From Natrarchaeobaculum aegyptiacum (GTDB lineage Archaea; Halobacteriota; Halobacteria; Halobacteriales; Natrialbaceae), in assembly GCF_002156705.1 (NCBI RefSeq), contig NZ_CP019893.1, positions 1,240,001 through 1,304,000 of the forward strand: a stretch of 64,000 bases of DNA, in the 5' to 3' direction. A program made the translations under genes and the position numbers. Below the pieces are notes generated by a model, which saw only the letters and a list, made by a program, of their open reading frames with translations, was not told where the DNA came from and did not search any database. Below are positions 25,474-33,633 of the stretch, piece after piece. Position 1 is the first letter of the stretch; every line of letters starts with the position of its first letter.

Positions 25474-25668
25474 CGAAGGAGTCGTCGCGGTGAAACTCGA
25501 GCAGATCGAACAGTACCACCGCGAACTGAAAGAAAAACAGGCGACACTCTCTTGCCAGGACCTGCGCACGAATACGACCGAACAACGCGCTGTCGAGCGA
25601 ATGTTTGAGAACGTGATCCAGGCGTGTGCCGACCTCGCCCAGCACGTCGGCACCCACGACTTCGGGTA
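25466..25668 (+). pseudogene. hepT toxin gene, 5' part (interrupted)
   Basis: GTG 25466 opens MADEGVVAVKLEQIEQYHRE, followed by TEQRAVERMFENVIQACADLAQHV, the N-terminal half of HepT (DUF86) RNases. Similarity stops at HDFGY, exactly where TACTATAG occurs (25667-25674). The frame runs on to 25834 with unrelated residues. The catalytic Rx4-6HxY motif is absent. The matching C-terminal piece lies at 27712. The toxin is inactive as it stands. Confidence 0.72.
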
Positions 25669-25972
25669 CTATAGCCACGTCAATCGGGTGGGTGAGCGAC
25701 GCTTGTTTATCGTCATCAGTTGTTTTCTCGTCGAGGAGATGCGCTGCATCGGTCGAAAATTCGAGTTCTGTCTTGAGTTCGATGTCGCTTCCATCGGCCG
25801 TGAGTACGACATCGCCGTGGACGGTAGCCAGTAGGTCTCGATCAGGAACTACCGATAAGCCGTCTCTATCGTGCGATTTTTCCCTAAATAAAGTCGACCA
25901 GCCACAACGACTTATTGAGTCAATTCCCACATCAAACATCATGGGACATAAAATCCAATAGTAATATCCAAA

Positions 25973-26005
25973 AGATATATATATACATATATATATAGAT
26001 AGATA
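25973..26005. promoter_or_regulatory. TA-repeat tract before the halocin-like gene
   Basis: A run of TA and GATA repeats ends 17 bp before the ATG at 26022. It offers several TATA boxes and probably contains the promoter. Such a tract can change length by slippage, which could alter promoter strength (inference). The composition differs sharply from the GC-rich surroundings. Confidence 0.5.
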
Positions 26006-26021
26006 GAGTTTTGAAACAATC

Positions 26022-26966
26022 ATGGATAGAAGAACTATCTTGCAATCGATTACTGCAAGCATCGCAACAGGAACGGGCATCGGCAGTGTGAGTGCTGAAT
26101 CTCCTGGAAGGAAGTCGGGAGATAAAACGTGGAGAGAATTAAGGGGAATAGAACATAAAAGGACACTCACTATCATTAAAAACGATGGTGATGTGAAAGA
26201 GCTTGTAGACAAAGTTGCTGACGACGGTTGGGAACCAATGTGGGGTGAGACTGTTGTTTACCGTACATCGCTTGAAATCGATGGCCAAGAAGGAACATCC
26301 GATTCAACCGCTGTGCCCTTCAAGCATGAAGAGGACTTAGCAGATGAAGAAATGTTTTTAGTTTGGCTCGGTAACAGTACCATTAACGTGGATGAGGGGG
26401 CTGCACTCCATCATTTGGAATATGATGCTGGGCAGCTTGAAACTTTCTCGGATGTAAAGACCAATGAAGGTCCTTCCACAAATTTTGAACGATCTACAGC
26501 ATATACCATCTCCGAAAGCGGAATCGAAGCTGAAATCACTGATCAGGATGCTGAATCCACTGATATTCCTGAATTGTCAACTGCATCAACCGGATACTGC
26601 ACGGTTAATGTATGTGAAACCACCTCAGGCGATTGGGATACCGCATGTATTGCAAGACTCGCCTTAGCAGCTACCGGTTCAACACTTGGATGCCTTGGAT
26701 CAGCAATAAAGCCATCCCTAATCGTTGCCTGTGCGATATCTGTTGGACTGACCGCTGATCAACTAGCCCAGTGTTCAGGCGTATACGACGGCTGTCAGGG
26801 GGGTGGGGTGCAAGAGATGACCATTGAACAGGAATGGCTTTGGAACTATGCAAGTTGGGCACCCGGCCAACATGCTAGCGCCAACCCATGTAACCGATAT
26901 GCTCCTGGGACCGGTGCCTATATGCCAATCCACGAAGACGACATTGATGATGCACCAACTCGATAG
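26022..26966 (+). CDS. Tat-exported halocin C8-like precursor (candidate)
   Basis: The 314 aa product is coded by AT-richer DNA than its surroundings. It starts MDRRTILQSITASIATGTGI, a Tat signal with Arg3-Arg4. Residues 30-185 are hydrophilic with a WEPMWGETVVYRT block. Residues 190-262 are a hydrophobic, Cys- and Gly-rich segment (Cys193, 198, 209, 224, 237, 251, 258), and one more Cys lies at 290. Halocin C8 precursors have this plan: a Tat signal, an N-terminal immunity part and a Cys-rich antimicrobial C-terminus released by cleavage. The extra 50 C-terminal residues are unlike C8. The call rests on architecture, not on alignment. Confidence 0.55.
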   Translation: MDRRTILQSITASIATGTGIGSVSAESPGRKSGDKTWRELRGIEHKRTLTIIKNDGDVKELVDKVADDGWEPMWGETVVYRTSLEIDGQEGTSDSTAVPFKHEEDLADEEMFLVWLGNSTINVDEGAALHHLEYDAGQLETFSDVKTNEGPSTNFERSTAYTISESGIEAEITDQDAESTDIPELSTASTGYCTVNVCETTSGDWDTACIARLALAATGSTLGCLGSAIKPSLIVACAISVGLTADQLAQCSGVYDGCQGGGVQEMTIEQEWLWNYASWAPGQHASANPCNRYAPGTGAYMPIHEDDIDDAPTR

Positions 26967-27010
26967 TATTGATATAATTGAATAAACGGCAACCTCCGTC
27001 ACATATTGTT

Positions 27011-27175
27011 ATGAACCGTTTTTATTGGAACTTGATGATCGGGTTATTTATGTTCTCATACGGCATTCTTGAATTTACGCTCTCGTGGACAGAGGGGAGA
27101 ACAATTCGGGGGATTTTAGCCGGTATACTCGCCATGTACGGATGCGTTCATATTTGGCTTACGATCAAAAGTTGA
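27011..27175 (+). CDS. Two-helix mini membrane protein, immunity candidate
   Basis: ATG 27011 opens a 54 aa protein, MNRFYWNLMIGLFMFSYGIL and onward, with two membrane helices (about 5-22 and 30-50) and a basic end. It starts 44 bp after the halocin-like gene on the same strand with the same low GC. Small membrane proteins beside bacteriocin genes often give immunity; that role is inferred from position only. Confidence 0.55.
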   Translation: MNRFYWNLMIGLFMFSYGILEFTLSWTEGRTIRGILAGILAMYGCVHIWLTIKS

Positions 27176-27178
27176 GTT

Positions 27179-27625
27179 CTATTCGGCATTGTTTAAACGC
27201 CCCACTTCATCGCCTGCTGAATCGCTGGGTTCAAATTCGACTTTGCAGACGAAGCGCAGTTCCCACTCGTCGCTGTTCCAGACGGCACAAACGTTCTGTA
27301 CTCGGGTAAATTCTGAGAGGTCAACGTCTGGACGGGTCAGATACTCACAGAGGATGAAGTCAGACCAACTCTCTGTGAGGTTTGACCCTTTAGCGTGAGA
27401 CCGTCGGTCTCACGGACCATTCGAACGGGCGCATAGCGCCCGTGAGAAGAAGCCGGGGGGTTTGCCTCTGGGTATTTCTGTCGCAGGTCGAACCACGACT
27501 GGAACGCATCAGACAGTTCTTCGATGACTTTCTGTGCTCAAAAATCTTCGATTTCTGAGGACGCCGTGAACGGTGGACTTCTCTCGCTGTTCAAAGATAG
27601 GCTACAGCGAGGTGTGCGAACTGCT
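27179..27625 (-). pseudogene. tnpB (IS200/IS605, IS1341 type) remnant
   Basis: Reading leftward, one frame carries KVIEELSDAFQSWFDLRQKYPEANPP. After a hairpin segment another frame carries ESWSDFILCEYLTRPDVDLS and VQNVCAVWNSDEWELRFVCK and stops at 27179. These are consecutive blocks of the N-terminal half of haloarchaeal IS1341-type TnpB, the RNA-guided nuclease of IS605 elements. The catalytic RuvC part is missing and frames are broken, so it is a relic. The two hairpins at 27395-27443 sit between the blocks. Confidence 0.65.
27395..27443. other. Tandem hairpin element A
   Basis: Hairpin 1 is GTGAGACC-GTC-GGTCTCAC and hairpin 2 is ACGGGCGC-ATA-GCGCCCGT, with an 11-nt linker ending TCGA. The element at 35642 has the same plan and compensatory base-pair changes in both stems, so the structure is conserved. 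It lies inside the tnpB remnant, in place of sequence that TnpB normally encodes. It may be a palindrome-associated element mobilised by an IS605 transposase, or part of a TnpB guide RNA. Confidence 0.6.
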
Positions 27626-27711
27626 CTATAGTAACAACTGAAACTGTTTGCACACCGATCGCACAGCCGTCGTGCGATCGGGTGCGCACTGACTTTCAGT
27701 GGCTACTATAG
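27626..27711 (-). repeat. Dispersed palindromic repeat, copy 4, at the hepT junction
   Basis: Both ends are CTATAG. The inner stem is CCGATCGCAC/GTGCGATCGG instead of CTGATCGCC/GGCGATCAG, with T:A replaced by C:G, a compensatory change. Orientation is opposite to copies 1 and 2. Its right end directly abuts the hepT C-terminal codons at 27712. Confidence 0.8.
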
Positions 27712-27801
27712 AACGACCTCTCGGTTTACGATGCCTACAGCCAGCAAATTGCCAAGTGGATCCAAGCCGACTACAAGCGTTCCGGATTCGAGAATTCCTA
27801 A
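27712..27801 (+). pseudogene. hepT toxin gene, 3' part (29 codons)
   Basis: The frame NDLSVYDAYSQQIAKWIQ...FENS ends in TAA at 27799-27801. It matches the C-terminal helix of haloarchaeal HepT proteins, which read like YLQxDLDVYDAYSQQIAxW (family knowledge). A TAG within the CTATAG end of repeat copy 4 immediately precedes it. Together with 25466-25668 it accounts for about 95 of roughly 140 HepT residues; the middle, with the catalytic motif, is missing. Confidence 0.65.
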
Positions 27802-27956
27802 TTATCCCTTCATCCGCTTGGCCAAAACGAGTGACTGGCCGGCCTCTCGAGGTGTCTGACCCGGTACGGTCGGGACTGAGCGGTCTCGAGCCCGCGACGA
27901 GAGAGCACTCGGTCGGTTCCCAACGTTTTTCGTAGCTGATTGATACGATACGAACG

Positions 27957-28384
27957 ATGTACGACCTGATCCACCGGTTCGCGCCCTCGAGTCCCGCCGG
28001 TCGGACGGCCGTCGCCATCGTCGCCTCTCTGGTGGGCGTTCCGGCGGCGGTGCTGGGACTCCTGATGGTGTTGGGCGGGGGCGGGCTGGCGGGGCTGGCG
28101 TTTCTCTTCGTCGGCCTCGCGACGCTGGCCGTCGCCGGAACGCTGACCCTCGGCGTCGTTCGTCAGGCCAACGCCGCCCCCGACGCGACGCCGCTCACCG
28201 CGCCGCGAACGGACAACGACGGTGGGAACCGCCCGGGGAGGCGGAGACGCCGGTCGAGACGATTCGGCGCCGCTACGCGACGGGCGACCTGAGCGACGAC
28301 GAGTTCGCCCGGCGCCTCGAGCGACTTCTCGAGACCGACGAACTGGGCGACACGACTCGCGAACCCGAACGAGAACTCCGCTGA
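27957..28384 (+). pseudogene. SHOCT-domain membrane protein, frameshifted
   Basis: The first frame starts at ATG 27957 (MYDLIHRFAPSSPAGRTAVA), has two membrane helices to about residue 65 and a short linker. From about 28238 the similarity continues in another frame, EAETPVETIRRRYATGDLSDDEFARRLERLL, ending at 28384: a SHOCT oligomerisation domain. One missing base near the G-run at 28235-28238 explains the break. This could be a real mutation or a sequencing error, and the protein would be about 142 aa if repaired. Confidence 0.7.
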
Positions 28385-28456
28385 GGTCCCGCCGGTGAGC
28401 CCCTACGAGCGATCGAAGCCGAAGCCTTTTCGCGCCGTCGAGCCACACTCGAGGTA

Positions 28457-30040
28457 ATGACCGGAGACGACCCACTCGAGGAGTCCGCGTCAGGGGAACC
28501 GCGTACCGACGGCGGGACGGAAGCAGGCGCTGATGACGTCGCGCTCGACCCCTGGGGCTCGTCGACCGTCTCCGACTACCGCAAGCTCTTCGAGGAGTTC
28601 GGCATCGAGGAGTTCGACGAGATACTCGAGGAGGTGCCGAACCCCCACTACCTGATGCGCCGCGGGGTCATCTTCGGCCACCGTGACTATCGCCCGGTCG
28701 CCGAGGCCCTCGCAAAGGGCGAACCGGCGGCCGTCCTCTCCGGGTTCATGCCAACCGGCGACCCCCACATCGGCCACAAACTGGTCTTCGACGAGATCAT
28801 CTGGCACCAGCAACAGGGTGCCGAGGCGTTCGCCCTGATCGCCGACCTCGAGGCCAACGCCGCTCGCGGAATGAGCTGGGAGGAAATCGACGAGCACGCC
28901 CGGAGTTATCTGCTCTCGCTGCTCGCACTCGGATTCGATCCCGAGAAAGGGACCCTCTACCGCCAGTCGGAAAACCGCGAACTGCAGGATCTGGCGTTCG
29001 ACCTCGGCGCGGAGGCGAACTTCTCGGAGTTCCAGGCCATCTACGGCTTCGACGGCGAGACGAGCGTCTCGCACATGCAGTCGGTCGTCACCCAGATGGC
29101 CGACATCTGCTACCCGCAACTCGAGGAACCGATCCCGACCGTGATCCCCGTCGGCCCCGACCAGGACCCCCACGTCCGGCTCGCCCGCGACCTCGCCGAA
29201 CGGATGCGCTACTTCAAGGTGAGCGAGGCCTACGCGAGCTTCGAACTCGACGCTGACGAGCGCGCCCTCGTCGCCGAGTGGTACGACCGGCTCGACCCCG
29301 CCGAGTTCGACGACGACGACCTCCGCTGTGTCCACCTCGCCGAGACGCTCGCGGAGACGCCGCTGTCCGAACTGGAGACCGACGCGGCCACGCTCGATTC
29401 CGTGCTGACGAAACTCGAGGAGGCCGGCATGGAGCCGCTTCGTCCCCGCGTTCGCTTCTTCGACCGCCGGGCCACCGACGAGGCCTTCGAGGCGCTGATC
29501 GACGCCATCGAGGGCGAAAAGCGCGTCTACGAGGGCCACGTCGACGCCTTCGACGTAGAGCGCGCCGAAGCCGAGGAGCTGGCCCTCGAGGTCGAGGTCG
29601 CAAACGGCGGCTACGGCTTCCGCCCGCCGTCGTCGATCTACCACCGGTTCATGACCGGCCTGACTGGCGGCAAGATGTCCTCGTCGATCGCCGCCAGTCA
29701 CATCTCGCTGCTCGACGACCCCGAGGAGGGCTACGAGAAGGTGAAGTCGGCGACCACGGGCGGGCGCGAGACGGCCGAGGAACAGCGCGAACTCGGCGGC
29801 AAGGCCGACGAGTGTCCGGTCTACGAACTGTACGCCTACCTGCTCGCGGGCGACGACGACGAGTTCGCAAAGCGCGTCTACGACGAGTGCGTCGGGGGTG
29901 AACGCCTCTGTGGCGGCTGCAAGGAACAGGCCGCCGAACTTATGCGCGAGTTCCTCGCCGAGCACCAGGAGAAACGCGCAGAAGTCGAAGAGCTACTCGA
30001 GGAGACGGGGATCGAACTCGAGTCCTCGCGGCGTCGGTAA
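28457..30040 (+). CDS. trpS: Tryptophan--tRNA ligase
   Basis: The 527 aa class I aminoacyl-tRNA synthetase has the HIGH motif (GDPHIGH, residues 101-107), the archaeal/eukaryal TrpRS blocks VIPVGPDQDPHVRLARDLAERM and SIYHRFMTGLTGG, and KMSSS as the KMSKS signature. The first 35 residues are an acidic extension usual in haloarchaea. It charges tRNA-Trp. It precedes pheS and pheT on the same strand, a gene order common in haloarchaea, but a promoter-bearing gap separates them. Confidence 0.95.
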   Translation: MTGDDPLEESASGEPRTDGGTEAGADDVALDPWGSSTVSDYRKLFEEFGIEEFDEILEEVPNPHYLMRRGVIFGHRDYRPVAEALAKGEPAAVLSGFMPTGDPHIGHKLVFDEIIWHQQQGAEAFALIADLEANAARGMSWEEIDEHARSYLLSLLALGFDPEKGTLYRQSENRELQDLAFDLGAEANFSEFQAIYGFDGETSVSHMQSVVTQMADICYPQLEEPIPTVIPVGPDQDPHVRLARDLAERMRYFKVSEAYASFELDADERALVAEWYDRLDPAEFDDDDLRCVHLAETLAETPLSELETDAATLDSVLTKLEEAGMEPLRPRVRFFDRRATDEAFEALIDAIEGEKRVYEGHVDAFDVERAEAEELALEVEVANGGYGFRPPSSIYHRFMTGLTGGKMSSSIAASHISLLDDPEEGYEKVKSATTGGRETAEEQRELGGKADECPVYELYAYLLAGDDDEFAKRVYDECVGGERLCGGCKEQAAELMREFLAEHQEKRAEVEELLEETGIELESSRRR

Positions 30041-30130
30041 CGGCGCTGACCGAGCGCCACTATTGCAGGCGACCGTGACCCGTGGGACCCCATCGCAATA
30101 TTTTTGGCCCGGCCCACGTACGTTCGACCG

Positions 30131-30223
30131 ATGACGACCGAATCCCACGAGAGGGAGGTAGACGGCGTCGACGTTCGAGTACGACACGTTCGCCCGGGAT
30201 TCGGTTTTGTTTTCGATCGGTAG
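30131..30223 (+). CDS. Small leaderless ORF, unknown
   Basis: ATG 30131 opens a 30-codon frame, MTTESHEREVDGVDVRVRHV and onward to FDR. A clear TATA box (CAATATTTTTGG, about 30094-30105) lies 26-30 bp upstream, the spacing expected for a leaderless haloarchaeal mRNA. A perfect 22-nt palindrome follows 14 bp after the stop. The combination suggests a real small gene between trpS and pheS; no homologue is recognised. Confidence 0.45.
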   Translation: MTTESHEREVDGVDVRVRHVRPGFGFVFDR

Positions 30224-30237
30224 CCGGATCGGTGGAC

Positions 30238-30259
30238 CCCCCTCGAGCGCTCGAGGGGG
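30238..30259. terminator. Perfect 22-nt palindrome after the small ORF
   Basis: CCCCCTCGAGC followed by its exact complement GCTCGAGGGGG gives an 11-bp stem with no loop bases. It lies after the small ORF and 114 bp before pheS. It may end the short transcript or bind a dimeric protein; no U-run follows. Confidence 0.4.
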
Positions 30260-30372
30260 TGAAACCGTCTGGATCGACAGGTCGGCTCCCGCATTCGGCC
30301 GCCCGTGGCGGTTCGAGTCGGGAGCGAGTCGGAACCGCTAACTGACAGCCCATCAGCCTTCAACACAAGCGA

Positions 30373-31899
30373 ATGCAACTACCAGAATCACAGGTCGCGG
30401 TGCTCGAGGCCGCGAGCGCCGACGAGGCGACGTCCGTCGACGCCCTCGCCGCGGCGACCGACCTCCCCCCGGAGACCGTCACCGGGGCCGCCTTCGAACT
30501 CGAGGAGGAGGGACTGCTCGCCGTTTCCGAACGCGTCGACGAAACGATCACGCTCACCGACGAAGGTGCCGGATACGCCGACACGCAATTGCCCGAGGTC
30601 CAACTGTACCAGACCGCCCTCGAGGCCGGTGCTGACGAACAAGCGGCCCAGATGGGACAGGTCATCGGCCAGTCCGGACTCGAGGGGCCACAGGTCGACA
30701 TCGCGCTGTCGAACTACGCCCGGAAGGGATACGGCGCGATCGACAGCGGTGAAATTACGGCCGACCCCGACGCCGATCCCGGCGCTGACGCCGAGGCGAA
30801 CGCACTCGAGGCCCTTCCAGCGGCGGAGGACGCGCCGATCGACAGCGTCGACGTCGGTTCGGAGACGCTCGAGCAACTCGAGCGCCGCGGCCTCGCAGAA
30901 CGCCGGGAGTCGACCGTCCGCGAGGTGACGCTGACCGAACGCGGCGTCACCGAGTTGATGGCCGGCCTCGAGACCGCCGAGACGGTCGGGCAGGTCACAC
31001 CCGAACTCATCACCAGTGGCGACTGGCAGGACGTCGAGTTCGCCGAGTACAACGTCGAGGCCGACGCCGAGCGCTTCGAGGGTGGTAACGTCCACATCCT
31101 GCGCCAGACCGCCGAGCGGGTGAAAGACGTTCTCGTCGGCATGGGCTTTCAGGAGATGGAAGGCCCGCACGTCGACGCGGACTTCTGGATCAACGACTGC
31201 CTGTTCATGCCACAGGACCACCCCGCGCGCACCCACTGGGACCGGTTCGCCCTCGAGTCGCCGACCCACATCGACGACCTGCCGGACCAGCTCGTCGAAG
31301 ACGTCGAACGCGCCCATCGCGAGGGCGTCGGCGCAGACGGCGAGGGCTATCGCTCGCCGTGGGACGAGGACTTCGCGCGGGCGCTGGCGTTGCGCGGACA
31401 CACGACGTCGCTGTCGGCACGCTACCTCGCCGGCCACGAGATCGGCGAGATCGAACCGCCAGCGCGGTATTTCAGCGTAGAAAAGGTTTACCGGAACGAC
31501 ACGCTCGATCCGACTCACCTGCTCGAGTTCTTCCAGATCGAGGGCTGGGTGATGGCTGAAGATCTCTCGGTGCGGGACCTGATGGGAACCTTCGAGGAGT
31601 TCTACGCCCAGTTCGGGATCACGGACATCGAGTTCAAGCCCCACTACAACCCCTACACCGAACCGTCGTTCGAACTGTTCGGTACCCACCCGACGACGGG
31701 AGAACTGGTCGAAATCGGCAACTCGGGCATCTTCCGCGAGGAGATGTTAGAGCCGCTGGGCGTCGAGTGTGACGTGATGGCCTGGGGACTGGCCCTCGAG
31801 CGTCTGCTGATGCTCATGTACGGCTTCGAGGATATCCGGGACATCCACGGGACGCTGTGTGACCTCGAACTGCTGCGGAATACGGAGGTGACCTACTGA
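30373..31899 (+). CDS. pheS: Phenylalanine--tRNA ligase alpha subunit
   Basis: The 508 aa protein has the archaeal-type N-terminal winged helices (residues 1-70 and about 140-200) for tRNA contact and a class II catalytic core: motif 2 FFQIEGWVMAEDLSV, the Phe pocket and motif 3 WGLALERLLMLMYG at the C-terminus. It forms an alpha2-beta2 enzyme with PheT, whose ATG overlaps the pheS stop by 1 nt (TGATG), so translation is coupled. Length suits archaeal PheS. Confidence 0.95.
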   Translation: MQLPESQVAVLEAASADEATSVDALAAATDLPPETVTGAAFELEEEGLLAVSERVDETITLTDEGAGYADTQLPEVQLYQTALEAGADEQAAQMGQVIGQSGLEGPQVDIALSNYARKGYGAIDSGEITADPDADPGADAEANALEALPAAEDAPIDSVDVGSETLEQLERRGLAERRESTVREVTLTERGVTELMAGLETAETVGQVTPELITSGDWQDVEFAEYNVEADAERFEGGNVHILRQTAERVKDVLVGMGFQEMEGPHVDADFWINDCLFMPQDHPARTHWDRFALESPTHIDDLPDQLVEDVERAHREGVGADGEGYRSPWDEDFARALALRGHTTSLSARYLAGHEIGEIEPPARYFSVEKVYRNDTLDPTHLLEFFQIEGWVMAEDLSVRDLMGTFEEFYAQFGITDIEFKPHYNPYTEPSFELFGTHPTTGELVEIGNSGIFREEMLEPLGVECDVMAWGLALERLLMLMYGFEDIRDIHGTLCDLELLRNTEVTY

Positions 31900-33611
31900 T
31901 GCCCACGGTCGACATCGACCCCGACGAACTGCGCGAACTGACCGGTGCGGAGGCGAAAGACGACGATGAACTCAAAGAGGACCTGTTCGGCCTCGGCCTC
32001 GAGTTCGAAGGCCTGACCGAAGACGGCACGTTCGAACTCGAGTTCGCGCCCGACCGGCTCGATCGGCTCTCCGTCGAGGGTGTCGCCCGCTCGCTGCGCT
32101 ACCACTACGGCGATTCTCGCGGGGTGCACGTCCCCTCGACGAACGACCCCGACTGGACGATTCGCGTCGACGACTCCGTTCCCGAGGAACGGCCCTACGT
32201 GACGGGCGCGGTGATCCGCGACGTAAATCTGGACGAAGAGAGTCTCGACTCGCTCATCCAGCTCCAGGAGAAGCTGCACGCGACGATGGGACGCAAGCGC
32301 GCGAAGGGGGCGATCGGGATTCACGATCTGGCAATGCTCAAAGGGACCGCCGCGACGGAGGGGACCCCAACGATCGAGTACGTCGGCGTCGAACCCGACG
32401 GCGAGACGTTCGTCCCGCTGGACTTCGACCGGGAGGTCACGCCGGCGGAGGTGCTCGAGGAACACCCCACCGGTCGCACGTACGCCGACCTCGTCGAGGA
32501 GTACGAGCGCTACCCGGCGATCTACGACGACCTCGGGCTGTTCTCGTTCCCGCCGGTGATCAACGGCAAGCGTACGGAAGTCACGACGGGCTCCCGGGAG
32601 CTATTCGTCGAGATGACCGGCACCGACCAGTGGACGATCGACAAGATGCTGACCATCGTCTGCTACGCGCTCGCGGCCCGGGGGGCGACGATCGAACAGG
32701 TTCGGATCGAATATTCGAACGACGAGATCGTCCGTCCTGACTTCTCGACGAAACAAAAGACGGTCGCCCACGACCGCATCGAGGCCATCCTCGGCATCGG
32801 GCTCGCACCCGACGAGGTGATCGACCTCGCCGAACGCTCGGGTCTCGAGGCCGAAAAGCGCGAAGACGAGGAGGAGAATCTCGTCTACGACGTCACGATC
32901 CCACCCTACCGCGTCGACGTCCTCCACCCGCTGGACGTCATCGACGACCTCGGGCGGGCCTACGGCTTCAACGAACTCGAGCCGAAGTACCCCGACGTCG
33001 GCACCGTCGGCGGCCGCCACGAGCGCTCCCGGCTCGAGCGGTCCGTCCGCGAGCAACTCGTGGGGCTGGGCTTCGAGGACCTGCTGAACTTCCACATGAT
33101 CAGCGAGGCGGAGAACTTCGATCGGCTCGGGATCGCGCCCGACGACGACGTCTTCGGTGCTGGCGACCCCCCGACGATCAAAGGGCCCTACAGCGAGGAC
33201 TACACCATGCTCCGGACGTGGGTGACGCCCTCCTTGCTGATGGTGCTCGAGCGCAACACCCACCGCGCATACCCGCAGGACCTCGCCGAGATCGGCTTCA
33301 CCGCCGCCCTCGACGACGCCGAGAATACGGGCGTCGGCGAACGACGTCGCGTCGGGGCCGTCCTCGCGAGCCACGACGCCGGCTACGAGGACGCCAAGGC
33401 GCGTCTGCAGGCGCTCTGTCGGCGGTTCGACGTCTCCCTCGAGACGCCGCCCACCGAGCACCCGACCTACATCCCCGGTCGGACGGCGAGCGTCGTCATC
33501 GGCGGCGAGGACGTGGGTGTCATCGGCGAAGTCCACCCGAAGGTGCTGGTGGAACACGACCTCGAGGTGCCCGTGGCGGGCTTCGAGTTCGATCTCGCGG
33601 CGCTTCGCTGA
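31899..33611 (+). CDS. pheT: Phenylalanine--tRNA ligase beta subunit
   Basis: The 570 aa protein has B1/B3-B5 domains and a degenerate class II core. The blocks YRVDVLHPLDVIDDLGRAYG and DLLNFHMISEAENFD are typical of archaeal PheT, which is shorter than bacterial PheT because the EMAP-like and FDX-type domains are absent. It forms the heterotetramer with PheS and contributes tRNA binding and editing. The start is set by coupling with pheS. Confidence 0.95.
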   Translation: MPTVDIDPDELRELTGAEAKDDDELKEDLFGLGLEFEGLTEDGTFELEFAPDRLDRLSVEGVARSLRYHYGDSRGVHVPSTNDPDWTIRVDDSVPEERPYVTGAVIRDVNLDEESLDSLIQLQEKLHATMGRKRAKGAIGIHDLAMLKGTAATEGTPTIEYVGVEPDGETFVPLDFDREVTPAEVLEEHPTGRTYADLVEEYERYPAIYDDLGLFSFPPVINGKRTEVTTGSRELFVEMTGTDQWTIDKMLTIVCYALAARGATIEQVRIEYSNDEIVRPDFSTKQKTVAHDRIEAILGIGLAPDEVIDLAERSGLEAEKREDEEENLVYDVTIPPYRVDVLHPLDVIDDLGRAYGFNELEPKYPDVGTVGGRHERSRLERSVREQLVGLGFEDLLNFHMISEAENFDRLGIAPDDDVFGAGDPPTIKGPYSEDYTMLRTWVTPSLLMVLERNTHRAYPQDLAEIGFTAALDDAENTGVGERRRVGAVLASHDAGYEDAKARLQALCRRFDVSLETPPTEHPTYIPGRTASVVIGGEDVGVIGEVHPKVLVEHDLEVPVAGFEFDLAALR

Positions 33612-33633
33612 CCCGGCTTCTGTTTTCGACCGC

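Noticed and set aside
25675-25878. Possible protein tail on the minus strand (HGDVVLTADGSDIELKTELE)
   Set aside because: The composition looks coding, but the frame has no start, its end runs through hepT antisense, and I could not name a family. It may be a gene relic within the cassette.
28490-29965. 491-residue frame on the minus strand
   Set aside because: It lies wholly antisense to trpS, a clear essential gene, and shows no motif.
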